DNA from: Ophioderma brevispina
Taxonomy: Eukaryota > Echinodermata > Ophiuroidea > Amphilepidida > Ophiodermatidae
Length of the DNA: 64,000 nucleotides
Direction: 5' to 3'
Assembly (NCBI GenBank): GCA_023653785.1
Contig: JAMKCH010035963.1
Span: 36,961 to 100,960, forward strand
Part shown: piece after piece, positions 44,070 to 56,339 of the stretch
How the letters are laid out: the number at the start of each line of letters is the position of its first letter
Numbering within the stretch: position 1 is the first letter of the stretch
Notes under the pieces: model-generated
The model's input: the letters and a program-made list of their open reading frames with translations, nothing else
What the model was told of the DNA's origin: nothing
The model's database searches: none
Position numbers and translations under genes: made by a program

Positions 44070-44947
44070 TTCATAGGTAGATGCAACTTTTGTCAACCAG
44101 GGGGGTCATTTTTTCAAACACAGTAACAAGCTTTTGTTTTACCTTCCTGTGTGCGTAAGAGTATAGAATTTAAGGGGCAAAATAGGTTTTGGAGCTTAAT
44201 CTTTTCTCCTTTATTGCCCTTTTTACAAAGTTGGAAAATTGAATTTTGGTGAAAAATACAATAATTTTAATGGAAATTATAGTGAAAGCACTCTTGTAAT
44301 ATAAAATAAGTCTCATAAAGATGGAACCTATTTCACACACACAGCAAGCAAGCCCTCTGCCATGCTGGATGTGACAAATTTGTGAACGGAAAAATGTGAA
44401 CAAGGATTTAATTAAGTGTAACCAAGTAAATTTTATAACCAGACCTCTAATTTTTCATATCATATAATCTTGAAGGGTTATTAATGTAATTATGAAATTA
44501 AATGCCACAAATGTAATTTTTTGGTGTATCTGGGTATAAATGAATACTATACACAAATGTGAATGGAAAACGTCACAACCTGCCACAACTTTTGACATGG
44601 TTCAAAGTCCCTGTAACAGACTTTCACTACCTTTTGTTTTTACATGTTTGAAAGGCATCACTAAATGTCTCAACAACAACAAAAAAAAATTCTGATGGGC
44701 TCAACAGTGTTATAATGGCAGCTGAAAACAAAAAAATGTTTTTCAGGTTGACAACTGGTTGACCACATTTTGACCATTGGTTCCTGAGTGTACCCTGAAA
44801 TACAGAGAGAAGGAACTTGGTTAAGATAGTGGAGGTAGACCTTGTCAGGAGATAAGTGAAAATACCCACAATGATCTTCCAGCCTTCTTTATTTTTACAC
44901 AGGGTGGTCCCAAAGTGAAAACTGCTAAAGTTGCATCTACCTATGAA
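44070..44947. mobile_element. TIR/fold-back element (~880 bp)
   Basis: TTCATAGGTAGATGCAACTT at 44070 is mirrored by AAGTTGCATCTACCTATGAA at 44928-44947, a perfect arm of about 20 bp. Further partial matches inward (AGGGGGGTCATTTT against AAAGTGGGACC-like text) suggest longer, decayed arms. No coding frame recognised. Confidence 0.65.
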
Positions 44948-45510
44948 GCAGGCTGTTTGTAATATGGTAAACCAAACACATCCATAGAACAAAATAGGCC
45001 ACATTCATAGTCTGTATGTCAAAATTAAAGATTTTGACGCTTAGGGTCCGACACAAGATTTTAACCGGTTAACAATGGGTAGCCGGGGAAGCAAGTGACA
45101 TGTGCACAAATAGTGCATGCTTATGTTAGATATGATCTCTCTAGTAGAAAAATAAATCTCAGAAATGCCTTTCAGCATACTTATTACAGTAACTTGAAAT
45201 GGGAAAATTTGTCGTTCACATGCATACTATGTATAAGTCTACATGTATGGGAGAAAAAGCCAACCAAAAACCGACACATTTTGAGGCGTAACTTCCAAAA
45301 TATGTAACCTACAGTGATGGTTGACCCCTCATTTTAAATTTGAAGATCTTTCCAGTGGAAGAGGTTTCAAAACAATAACACATGAAAATTTGATGACCAT
45401 GCTTCGCTGTCTTATACAGAACTTTGGTGTTCACCGTGGCTATGACGCTATTAATATACTACAATTAATCATTTAATTTCTCAAAACTCTAGCATTCGCC
45501 AGCATTAAGG

Positions 45511-45905
45511 ATGGTGTCAACCTTGAGTTTCAGGGTACCCATTTTGGCTTGTAACTTCGCAAATATTTGACTATAATATGTAAAAGTTACATTTCTAGAA
45601 AGTAAATTGGACGAGGAAGCAATTGTGACATCAGATTAATGTATAACTTCCCATATTTTGAGAAAAATACTAAAAAAGGAAGATTTTGCCCCAAATTTTT
45701 CAAAACAGCATAACAAAAACAATTTGAATTTCCATGATTTCTCGTGCTATTTTTTACATACAAGACACATTTTTCTAGGAATGTTTTTTTTTTTCATTTT
45801 TTTAAATAAAGCTTAGTTTTCGAAAAATCAAGAAAATTTTCAAAAAGGTTATTTTTACTCTTTTCCCCAAAATTTGAGTACATATTGAAGAATATCTTTA
45901 ATTAT
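45511..45905 (+). repeat. Dispersed repeat, copy 2 (see 10074-10437)
   Basis: Same orientation as copy 1, starting GTGTCAACCTTGAGTTTC. It has small indels and one extra T-rich stretch near 45786-45805. Confidence 0.8.
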
Positions 45906-46622
45906 AGCATTATGAAATCATTATACATGATGTATGTTTCTGCCAGCAAAGATAGCTATATGTCGCAGGTTCTACATGGAATTCCTGGCCATGGAGATTT
46001 GCTTGGACCACGTTTAATACAGTGGATGTAACAATTAATAGGAGAAGCTAGGGCCTATTATATACATGTATGGTGCAATTGCAAATCAACATTTATGCGT
46101 AGCCCGGCTAGGCCTAATCCATGGCCTGGTAGGTCCATGGGTCTTGATTAGTCTTTCAGCAAGGTAAAGTCCGAGCTTAACATAGAAATAGAGTAGGAGA
46201 AGCCGAACTGGCTATACCCGCCTGTACTAAAAGTTTGTAATCAATAATACGCCTATTTGGGGGTTATTGGGTTTTCGCAGAAAACAGCGAATACGGAGAT
46301 GTGCGCATCCTGCGTAAACGATGGCGTGCAAATAAGCGCACTTGCTGCGAATTTGTTTTAAGTATAATGCATTAAAGGTTTGCAAGCGCGTCATGCAAAC
46401 ATTTATTACTGTTGGTGTTCGCGCCTTTTAATAATCCAGGGTTTTGCACGGATGGCTTGGGAAGTTTTACTGTAAACACTGTTTGTTTTGGTTATTTGTT
46501 TGTTTTTGTTTTGGTTTGGTTTGTTTTTTAATTTTTGTTGTTGTGTTTGCTTTTAATTTTTTTGGGGGGTCTGTGAGTATTTGTAAGATGTTCATGAAAT
46601 AAAAACCCGGCTTTTGAAACTT
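45906..46622. other. No gene recognised
   Basis: Includes GCCTATTTGGGGGTTAT at 46251, whose reverse complement occurs at about 50467 (ATAACCCCCAAATAGGC). The tail is T/G-rich (46490-46570). No coding pattern. Confidence 0.4.
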
Positions 46623-47802
46623 ATATGGGTCTTTCCATGAAAAATGTCCTCAATCACATTTTTGATATGTGTGATCACAAAATTGTTTATCTTAATTAGA
46701 CCAAAACAGTTTTTATAATGATAATGAGTTCAACTTGTGGACTAAATCAAAGGCTTTCATATGCCAACCAACTTGGTGCAAATTATTTATAACATTTTCG
46801 TTAATTTTCACTAATACGATGGTGTCCGGGGTTAAATATAGGGACATTTTGTGACATAGAAAGTGATCAGAAATAAGTTGTAAATGCAAGAAAATGGTTG
46901 TTTACTTCCTTTTATTGATCTAGGTGGGCAGAAATATAGGTAAAAAAACATATGAACAGATCACATTTAAAATATTTCTTCGTTATTTCACTGTATATTT
47001 CTATAAAGTGCAAGAATCGACGTGTAACATTTGGTGTCCGACTTTAAATGTTTTTGTTACATATTGAAAGCGTGTGTGACTTCCATATTTTTGTCCAAAT
47101 GACCTCTATATCAATTTATAATGATAATATACGACTGCAGGTACAAATCTAACAGCATTTAGAGACAATAAATTTTGTCATATTTCAGATTTAGCACAAT
47201 TTAGACGTAACTGTGGTGTCCGATGTTACACGTTGATAATTTAATGCAGTTTTGTCTGTATTTTCACTGTTAAGCAAGGTATGCATTTTCCATACCATGT
47301 TGGGAAAAGAACTTGGCTAACATATTTTTAAAACCAAAAAAGGTCACCTTTCACCTCTGTCTTTTGTGAGTTTGGCACCTTTGAAGTGGTGTCCGACGTT
47401 ACACGTTGAACTGCCAGTCAAGTAAAACGGTATTATTTCATGGAAAAATGCAGGCTTACAGTCACTCAATGATAATGTTGCAAAAAGACAACATTTCCAA
47501 TCTACAAAAACAATTCTGATAATTTTGTATGATACATCATTTTTAGCATGCATCAATCAACATGTAACAAGGACGCCGGTGTCCCAGTGTTACATGTTGA
47601 TTTCCCACACTAACTCTATGGGAGTAAATATGACTTTCTTCAAATATGGCATTTGCTGTAATTTTCTGTCAAATTAACTTTGATTTATGTTTGACAAAGT
47701 CTATCAGAACACTTGGAATGCAAGAAATTATCTAAGTATGTATTTTTGACATTTTTACATCATGTCACACTTTGAGGACATTTTTCATGGAAAGACCCAT
47801 AT
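46623..47802. mobile_element. 1.18-kb TIR element with five copies of a GGTGTCCGACGTTACA word
   Basis: Ends are perfect inverted repeats of 31 bp (ATATGGGTCTTTCCATGAAA at the left, continuing 11 bp). Inside, GGTGTCCG-type words occur near 46820, 47032, 47212, 47387 and 47572, about 175-210 bp apart. The last three extend to TTACACGTTGA. No long frame is present, so it is non-autonomous. Confidence 0.85.
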
Positions 47803-48944
47803 GGCAGGAAACTATGCCTACGTTGGATTTTTCACGGCCAACATTATGGAGTCGATAGGCATTCTCTTTTAGCAAAATTACCCAAGATAAGTAGATAGAC
47901 CTAGCCTATTTGAACAGGAAAACGAAATGGAATATCACGCTCAAAATTTCAGGAATTTCATATCTTATCAATACCAGCTACCTCACAAAATAAGAAAAAA
48001 ATTGAGGTAGTGTGGTGCAAGTTAGTCAAGTTGACATGGAATCACCCTACAGACTATGGATTTTTGATCTCACTTTGAAGCCAAGACATTATTTTGAACA
48101 TGAGTAAGTGACTTCGGCGAGGAAAAAACTCATTTAACCACATGAGAGCTTCTAAAAAATAGCAAGATTTAACAGAGTTCATTGGGTGCCCCAATTAGTG
48201 CCCTGTAACCTATTCTACTGTACTTGGTGCCATTCCATCTGAAGTTTACTTTATTTTCTTTAAATATTTATTTTCCGTATAAATCAACGTGTTGAAGATA
48301 CTGAATCAAGTTTACAAACACCACTACTCCCATTTTGACGCTACAGACCCCAAAATTTATGTATATTTTTTGTGCATGTTTACCTGAGTGAACAAAGTTA
48401 TCCGGTATCATTTCTAGTGCGATACCGCTATTTCATCATCAATTTATGTGCTACTCTTTGAGAAAATAATATATTTGTTGGCATGTCTCTCTAGCTCTAT
48501 AGCACTATACTTTCAGGCCTTGTCTTTTGAGGCGTGGGAGTGCGATAGCACACATCACACACAAAAAAATGGTTCTTGAGGGTGCGATTTTCAGCACACC
48601 TAAATATGGTAAAATAATACACAATTTTGATACAAAATGCACACCTACATCACACCTGACTCATCTTCAGAAGTGCTTTTTTTAGCACAGTAGGCATTTT
48701 TAAAAGAAACGGCTGTACTTTTTGCGACCAGAATGCATGTTTTCTTGATTTACCAACTCAAGTTTCTTGATGAAAACATTAACAGGTCCATCATTCTTCC
48801 TTAGGTTACAATTTTTAATTCAACTGGGAGTGATGTACCTTATTTCTTGCATTGTTTTCAAAAAATGCTGTTTCAGCCATAGAAAGGTACAATGATAAAT
48901 TACAAGTCTATTGTATACTTATGAGATTTTAATTTAAGGGTCTT
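47803..48944. other. No gene recognised
   Basis: AT-rich spacer without repeats that I could pair. Confidence 0.4.
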
Positions 48945-49149
48945 TACAGTCTGAATTAAAATTTTCTTGGACAGGAGAGACGCACACACACTGTGTATAC
49001 GCAGCAAGAAAGCTGCAAGATATGCTATAATCCGGCGCATCATTGGACCAATTACACACTGCGGTGTGACATGCAACGATTGTTTTGGTTCATGCAGACC
49101 ACGCGAGCGTGTCACTTCTGCTGTCCAACAATTTTTTAACCAGACTGTA
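48945..49149 (+). mobile_element. MITE family B (CAGTCTGATTAAAATTT ends), copy 1
   Basis: Ends TACAGTCTGAATTAAAATTT and AACAATTTTTTAACCAGACT are inverted, with TA at both edges. The interior (GCGCATCATTGGACCAATT, GTGTATACGCAGCA) matches 50711-50899 in reverse. Small open frames through it are by-products. Confidence 0.8.
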
Positions 49150-49420
49150 GGTGACATGAAAAGGTCTACACTTGTCTTTAAAATGAAAAGTCGACTTTTA
49201 ATATGATTAAACTTATCGTGCTTAATAACCTTCTATCTGTCATAAAATCTTACAGAATGGCAAAAAATACTCAAAAATTATGTTAATGAACACATCAAGT
49301 TTTACACATTGTCTTCTGTCACTTCATGTGGACCAAAATGACACGTCATGCATCAAAACCTACCACAGTGCGTCCTGTATTGAACTTGGTTCACTCATAT
49401 GAAAGTGCAAATGTAAATAA

Positions 49421-49738
49421 GGCGACGAAAATAAAAAAACGTTTTACGGGCCCGACCGACCCTCATTTTTCAGTTTTGCAGATTTTTTTTTTTTAGTTTT
49501 TCCAAAAATCATGTAAAATCAGCCTGTTTTTAGCCCAAATTTATCAATTTTGGCTATTTTTTAAAGGAAATTTGTAAAAATTTTTAATTTTTTCCTCTTG
49601 ATTTTTCAGATTTTGGGGCCATTTTAGGCCAATTTTGACCTCCAGAAAAGAAAAAAAAATTAAAAACTTTGAGCGACCGACCGACCCTACTCTTAAGGTC
49701 CTCTCGCCCGTAAAACAGGGTTTTCTTTTTTTGTCGCC
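49421..49738 (+). mobile_element. PIF/Harbinger-like MITE (GGCGAC ends), copy 2
   Basis: 318 bp with GGCGACGAAAATAAAAAAAC and TTTTTTTGTCGCC ends, flanked by TAA on both sides. It carries GACCGACC / CGACCGACCGACCC subterminal blocks and is the inverted relative of 31767-32005. Confidence 0.8.
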
Positions 49739-49741
49739 TAA

Positions 49742-50710
49742 ATGTTCTAAATTTGTGTTGACATAATAGAGATTTTTGGTTTGTACGTGAATGAATATAT
49801 ACCAAAAACTAACTAGGTAAACTCATAGTTAAGGGTATTAGCAAAATGTAGCTGATGAGATTAGCTCAGATCAAATTACTATACTCGATTCATCTGATAT
49901 GTGACCCGTACCATTCTTGCGGAGGTGAAAAATTCAATGAGGCGCAGGGACTTCTGTTAATCATGTTATTGTGAGGAATGTTAAAGGCCTGAAATACACT
50001 ATAAATGCGATTCCATACATGAATGAAATTGTATTTAGTGGCAGGTGAGTGAGTTAAATGACCAAAGTGTCCTCCAAGATAATCCGGTGTGGCACGTGTA
50101 TTTGAATTCTTTCACCTTCCCTCTCCGACTTATTGGAATAGGTCCAAAACTCTAGGGGGACGAACATATCACGCGAATCGAGTATAGTTTGATTTCCTTT
50201 TACTTACTATTCTGCTTTGATATAATCAGATCGCAGCTAAAGTGCGATTCTGAAATAGCCTTGGGCACATTTTGAGGTTTGAATAAATGTGAACGGAATG
50301 GGAAAATCTCGCAGCGTTGCACTGAGCACCGCGTGTGACGACTGTGTAGGAATCACCACGATTGCGTATTGCGTCCAACTTCACGCCTGACCAATACTAA
50401 CGCTTCCTAACACGCATCACAATGAAAACAATTTTTGACTGCGTAAAATCATCCGATCGTACCCCGATAACCCCCAAATAGGCATCCATGAACGACCAAC
50501 AATGGCGACTCAGTCCTCACCCTTGAATTTCTCTCTATGGAGCTTAATGACAAGGATCTACTTATATACTCTGGCTCAATATTTCTTGGACATTTTTGAA
50601 CGCACCCTCGCTTCCCCGCCAAAACGGCGCACCATCATATTGCATGTAGGCGCAATAAACTCATGAAAATATTCTTTACCATGCATTCAGCACTCATAAA
50701 CATTCCTCAC
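49742..50710. other. No gene recognised
   Basis: Spacer between two MITE copies of family B, with a GC-richer patch at 50310-50420. No coding pattern. Confidence 0.4.
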
Positions 50711-50899
50711 TACTGTCTGATTAAAAATTTGTTGGACAGCAGGGAACACACGCACGCGTGGTCTGCGTGAACCAAAACGATCATCGCGCGCCACACCCCG
50801 GTGCGCAATTGGTCCAATGATGCGCTGATTACAGCGTAGCTTGCTGCGTATACACAGTGTGTGCGTTTCTCTTGTCCAAGAAATTTTAATCAGACTGTA
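50711..50899 (-). mobile_element. MITE family B, copy 2
   Basis: 189 bp, in reverse relation to 48945-49149. Ends TACTGTCTGATTAAAAATTT and AAATTTTAATCAGACTGTA; the interior has ATTGGTCCAATGATGCGC and CGTATACACAGTGTGTGCG. Confidence 0.8.
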
Positions 50900-51319
50900 A
50901 AATGAGAAACAATAACCAACAGGGCTTCAATTTCAAAGTACAGCAGCCGTCAGAATTCCTTATCTCAGCAGACGCGATTGCCGGTCAACATGCATGACAT
51001 GCATGCATGGTCAAGACTCAAGGGGTGGACACTCGTATATTGAATCCACGACAAATCATGTTAGGGTAGAAATTGCCTAAAAATTGTGCACAATGGGGTT
51101 GAGCGCATAGCCGTAACATTCAAAACTACCAGCCTTGCTAAATTTTGTCACTGTATTATGAAAAGGTTTGTGTAGATATTTTGTACAAATTTTATGTTTT
51201 CTGTAAGTTATAATAATTAATACTTTTGTTATAACATTCTCTTATACCAACTGTATTGGTTGCACAGAGATTGAATAAACCATGAAACTTGTAAACTTGG
51301 CATGGTCAACAATTATGAC

Positions 51320-52080
51320 AATTTCCAGCTGGGAGGAACCAATAGACTATTTGCACATCCCCGAAATGCATCTCATTCGGTGCCCATTTCCATCCGGGAA
51401 CTTTTGATCGAGAAACTCTATCCGTCAACTGTGCCAGTTGACGGATAGAGATTTTAAAAGTATAAATACGGGCGGCCCTGCGTTGCAAAAAAAATTTGAC
51501 GATGGACTTTGATATGCAAATTAGTTTCTCGCCAGTCGACTGCACTTGCAAAGACTTGAGCTTCCAGATCGGATTAACTTTTTTCACTGAAGATCCTTAA
51601 GCAAGGATTAACCGGTCATGTTTTGGTCATAACTTTCCGCCCATTTCTGGTACCTTAGCACTTCTAACCGTAAATGCAGTGGCATTTACGGTTAGATATT
51701 TCGAACAAGGGAACTTATACCAGCCTCAAGTCGGCTAAAAACATATGATTAGGAGCGTAACAAAAATACCAAAAAACTTACACTATCTGTGACGTTGCAC
51801 TATAGTTGGGTAATCGTCCGTCAGCTGACAGTCAATGCTCAGTTACCGATGAAAATATCCCGTTTTGTCGTAATTTCAACACCAGTGCCTCGATTGTTTT
51901 TTGTTCCATAGATATTCTTCTACATTTTTGTAAGATTAACTTCACGTGAAAAACTTTGTATTGTAATTTTAGGCACTGTTCGGCGACGAGAACGAACAAC
52001 AAATTTTTTTGTAAACATGACCTCTGGTACAAGTTCCCGGATGGAAATGGGCACCGAACACAGAGCTGGAATAATAAACC
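51320..52080. mobile_element. Fold-back element with two perfect internal hairpins
   Basis: The left arm TCGGTGCCCATTTCCATCCG (51378) is mirrored at 52030-52060 (CGGATGGAAATGGGCACCGA). Between the arms are two perfect hairpins: 16-bp arms at 51416-51450 (CTCTATCCGTCAACTG, 3-base loop) and 14-bp arms at 51664-51695 (CTAACCGTAAATGC, 4-base loop). No coding pattern. Confidence 0.7.
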
Positions 52081-52555
52081 AAGAGGGGAATCGCGCGTGT
52101 TATTGAATAGGCCAGCAGCTAACCTTTTTCCACATCTCACTGCACCTCACGCTCCATCCTTTTTGTTTGCGCAACCCTGCCGTTTTTTCGCTGCACAAGC
52201 AACCCACCTACAAATCTAGTCCCAATAGGTACCCATATACTTTCGGGTTATAGGGTACCACCAACCGAGCTATATTTACTAAACTAGAGTTGCGACTAGC
52301 CCTATCGAATGAAGCCGTGCGTAGTTGGGTACGCATCTACGCAGACCAGGATATTTCCCGGCATTGCCCTAGCGATTTGGGGTAAATTTTGGGGTATGCT
52401 CGCAGCATGGTGCGATTTGTTGGACTTGCAAATGGCAGCGTAAAGAGTACGCAGACAGTTTATGCTGTGTGGATTTCGATGTTTTGCCACATTGTTCTTA
52501 ATTTTTTCAGCATAGGCCGCAGCTTTTGCTTTATGTTTCACTTGAACTTGACAGG
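52081..52555. other. Spacer with an unassigned 96-codon minus frame
   Basis: The frame at 52302-52592 (minus) has a Lys/Arg-rich start (MKRRNERKERIM) and a fairly protein-like tail, but no motif I recognise. It partly overlaps the pyrimidine tract, so it is not called as a gene. Confidence 0.3.
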
Positions 52556-53015
52556 ACATAATCCTTTCTTTTCTTTCATTCCTTCTTTTCATCTTTCTCT
52601 CTGCATGTTTCCCCGCTTTCTTTCTTCAAGTTTTCTTTCTTCTTTTTTTTTTTTTCCTTTCTTTGGTTTTGTTCTTTCTTTCACAGTTTTCTTTCTTTGT
52701 TTTTAGTTCTTTCAATGGTTCGTTTCTTTCTGTTTTTTAGTTCTTTCTTTCTTTCAATTCAAAGTTCAATTTTTTTTTCTTTGTTTTTAGTTCTTTTCTT
52801 TTCACAAATTTTCTTTCTTTGTTTTTAAATGTAGTTATTGTTTTTCATTTTTAGCTATTTTCTTTCTTTGTTTAGTTCTTTCTTCTCTTTGTTTTTAGTT
52901 CTTTCAAGTTTTCTTTCTGTTTTTTAGTTCGTTCTTTTCTTCAGTTTGCTTTCTTTGTTTTTTGAGTTCTTTCCCTTTCCTTTTCCTGCTTTCTTTCTTC
53001 TTTCCTTTCTCATTT
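52556..53015 (+). repeat. Polypyrimidine TTTC/TTTCTTTG tract (~460 bp)
   Basis: Almost pure C/T with recurring TTCTTTCTTTG(T)nAGTTCTTT phrases. Strand-asymmetric purine/pyrimidine tracts can form triplexes. Here it is most simply an expanded, interrupted microsatellite. Confidence 0.85.
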
Positions 53016-53266
53016 TCTATCAATTAAAACAAAGAAAAGTTGCAAACACCTGAGTAGACTCAGTAGATCAAATACTCATAATTTTATATCTTTGAGAAGC
53101 AAGACGAGCCCAGAATATTGGTTTGTGTTTCCGAAATTTACATCTGCAGAATTTAGAAGAAAAAATGAGAGATCAGACCAGACTTTTTGGAAATAGGACG
53201 TTCCACGAGAATTTGAGCACATGGACAAAACTCACTGATATTGAGTCAGATATATTATCATAAATT

Positions 53267-53406
53267 AGGGTGTCATTCATGGATTTCATAGTAAACGCTT
53301 GTTTTTGCCCGAGTGCGAGGCCGGCGCCGGGCGGTGCGACGCGACCCCCGCCGGCCTGCCCGAGGGCCCAAACAACGTTTTACCATTAAATCCATGAATG
53401 AACCCT
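53267..53406. mobile_element. Short hairpin element with GC-rich loop (~140 bp)
   Basis: AGGGTGTCATTCATGGATTT pairs with AAATCCATGAATGAACCCT, and the pairing continues inward (GTAAACG.TTGTTT...CCCGAG / CCCGAGGG...AAACAACGTTTTAC). The centre is GAGGCCGGCGCCGGGCGGT, recalling the GAGGCCGGAGGCCGAG loops at 22.8 and 24.9 kb. Confidence 0.75.
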
Positions 53407-55870
53407 GTTCCACATCATTATTTTTGCATGTTGGTACCTTAAATCCTCGAAAATCAGCTGCAAAATCACTCTTTTTCGTGTAATGTTTTCACAATCATCT
53501 TCTTTTCTTCACACATATGCACCTAGAAAAACAACAGCACGATAATGTATCAATGGATGTTCCATTAACATAATAGGGGTGTGCTTCGAATGTGCACTAA
53601 CATGCAATAGTGATGAAGGCAGTTTTCTTTCTGTTTTATTCAACACATATTCCGAAAAAATACTTTTGTTTAGTAAGTACCGTATATTGGGCTTCAATAT
53701 TTATTTGAGCAAAAAAAACAATATAGCCGTAACAGCCATAGCTCCTTGACACACGTCCCCTCTACTCTTTCACATGCATACCCCATTGATTAGAAATCGA
53801 TTACTGCAGTGCAGGGCATTAAACGTTGTGTAGGACCGGCTCGCAACCAATCACAAACGCGGAATCTCCTAATGATGTGTTGACAATAAATAAAACAATA
53901 GTAGCTGGTCTCATGAAAACTAAATTTCTCCTGAGGGCTTCAACCAAAACAATAAGTCATTAACTGTGCCTAGATGTTTGTTCAGTTGTACCGGATTTTC
54001 CCCCTTTCTATCTTGTTTGCTTTCTTAAAATGTGTATTGCGTTTTCTTTTTTTTCTCGTTTTGGTTCTTATTTTGATTTTTCATCTTCCCTTTGCTTCTT
54101 TTTTACCCATTTCGTGTTTTTTTTATCCCTCGTATTTCTTCTATTTCTTTTCCATCTCTCATTTTTTTTGTTTTACATTGTAATTAGGCTATCAGATCGG
54201 CAAAAAAATCAGTAAAGAAAAATAAAAGATTGAAGCTTTTCTTCTTTTCTCACTTCATCTTGTGGTATTACTACTACTACTTTGTATTACACTTTACGTG
54301 ACGACGCTGTACGGTACTGACTACTAACTGCCTTTTTTCGCATTTGTTTATTGATTTCCTGTATATAACCTTCTTCAGTTTACTATTTTTTCAATTTGTT
54401 TGATTTTCAATTTCACCATTTTAATTCTTACTTCAGTGGATTTCTTTGTTGGGTCTTATCTTTGGTCTGATACCACCTACGTTTTAAGTGCAAGAACTAT
54501 AAGAAACACGTGTGTAAATATTGTAAATCCTCCAGAAGTAGCACTGAGAAACAAAATTAACGGTGAACTTGAAGAAAGATGCTCAGAAAAGATTAACGTC
54601 ACTCGTTTGTTTTGTTTTGTACAACATGAAAACACAAACATCCAAATAAGAAACACAAACAACGTGTATTTGCTTCAAGGACGCAGCGCTTACTGGTTAA
54701 GCACTGTGCGGAGCGCCGAACGTTTTTTTTAGGGCGCATGAAATACGCACGCGTCATCAGTCCATTGTTTTTTTCACTGGGGCGTCAAGAAACCATTCCT
54801 ACGCGCGCAGGGGACACCGGCCCCTGGGTACACCACTGCATAGAAGGTCGATGTCCATGAAATTCCCCCTTGAGTGTTGATGGAGCAAAATTTTTCACAC
54901 CTAATTTTTCTCTGAAAATTATATGCCTGCAATACTTCTTCACAATTCCATATTCTACAATGTACGGTTAACAAATGAAGGTAAGTTAGCAGATAGAAGT
55001 ACATTTTGTTGGTTAAATCTTCATGAGAAACTTCAATTTCGTGTACACTCAGCTGCAATGCAGAGTGTGTGACTCTATCGAAGAGTCACTGTTGGGACTA
55101 CTAACATAATCTGTGCGTCGTGGCGTTATGTTATCAAGTTGCATTTCCCAAGTGGTCCATTGGTCTCCGATGACCGATTTTTCTGCAATATATGACATCA
55201 ATCGGTGGATAAACCATGCATTATTCTAAAAAGATTCCTGAGTTCCTAATGCAACAAAAAGTCTCCCCGATGACCCCTGTTAATTTTGCTTATCGTAAAA
55301 GAAATATTTGAGCCCGAGTGATACTGTGGCAATCGGGTTGTTCTTGTGTGTTTTTCACTCGCTAAGTGCCATCTCACGCTTGAAGTATTTGGAGAAAAGA
55401 ATTCTTTTGAACGGAGATTGGTAGTCTAACAGGGACAGTTGGGGGCCCCCAAAGTGTAGGTTCCCTGCACTTAACTTCCAGATCCATTCAACTCCAATCG
55501 TCATCTTTCTAATAACATCGCATAAAACCCGTTCAAATGTTTACACCATATACAACTGTAAGAAATGAATAGAAATTAAATCTTACGGCACCTTTCAGAC
55601 ATTTCAGAGGGCTAAATCCGAACACGCTTTCACAATAACTGCTGGATGAATCGTGTGAAAAGTTATGCGCACTATGGGTTGGTTGGAGTTGTTAATTGTT
55701 TGACTGACTTCACCTATACTCAAACTGAGTTTTTGTGCACACCCGTAAAGGAAAAAAAGAAAACAAATAAACAAATAAACAGGAGCAACATAAAAAGGAG
55801 CCAAAACAAACAAAAACTGGGAGGACAGCTAATAAAAACAGAAACACCCCTACCTGACTTAAGACCAGGC
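53407..55870. other. No gene recognised
   Basis: A T-rich tract lies at 54030-54180. The phrase GGGTACACCACTGCAT at 54824-54839 mirrors 6146-6160. A 110-codon plus frame at 54400-54732 has no family motif. Confidence 0.35.
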
Positions 55871-56339
55871 CTGCCAACCCGTAATTAAAGTTTAATAATC
55901 ACGCTCTAATAAATTGACAACGCCTCAAATGGAGGTGATTTCCTTTCCTCCAAAAATCCGCTGATTCAGGGACTAGCACCATTTTAAACTCAAATTTATC
56001 AAAAAAGGCTGTTCTTTGCTCATCATATTTACTACAATAAAGAAAACAGATTTATGTCCTCTGGAACCCACAGAACCACAAAAACCATTTAGGTGCCTTC
56101 CAAAAGAAAAAATAATTATTAAGGCACACCTACCCCCTCTCAGCCTGTGAATAATAACTACTCATCCTACTCTCTACGCCCAAAATTAGTCTACTATGAG
56201 CTAGAGAGACATAGGTCCTAATTCTCTTTAATTTCTAATTTTGGAGAATAACATTACCCCAATCGTTTCTCCAATATCGTTTAGCATATCCACAGACTTA
56301 ATAAAGATTTAATCTCTGAGCGGCCAAATTTAACAGGAT

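Noticed and set aside
24518..45000. CACTA-type terminal inverted repeats bounding the two-gene region
   Set aside because: Looked for at both sides by eye. The only inverted pairs found belong to smaller elements inside, so the limits of any two-gene element remain unknown.
48900..49206. Open frames of 79-85 codons on both strands
   Set aside because: They coincide with a TA-flanked MITE whose second copy does not keep the frame.
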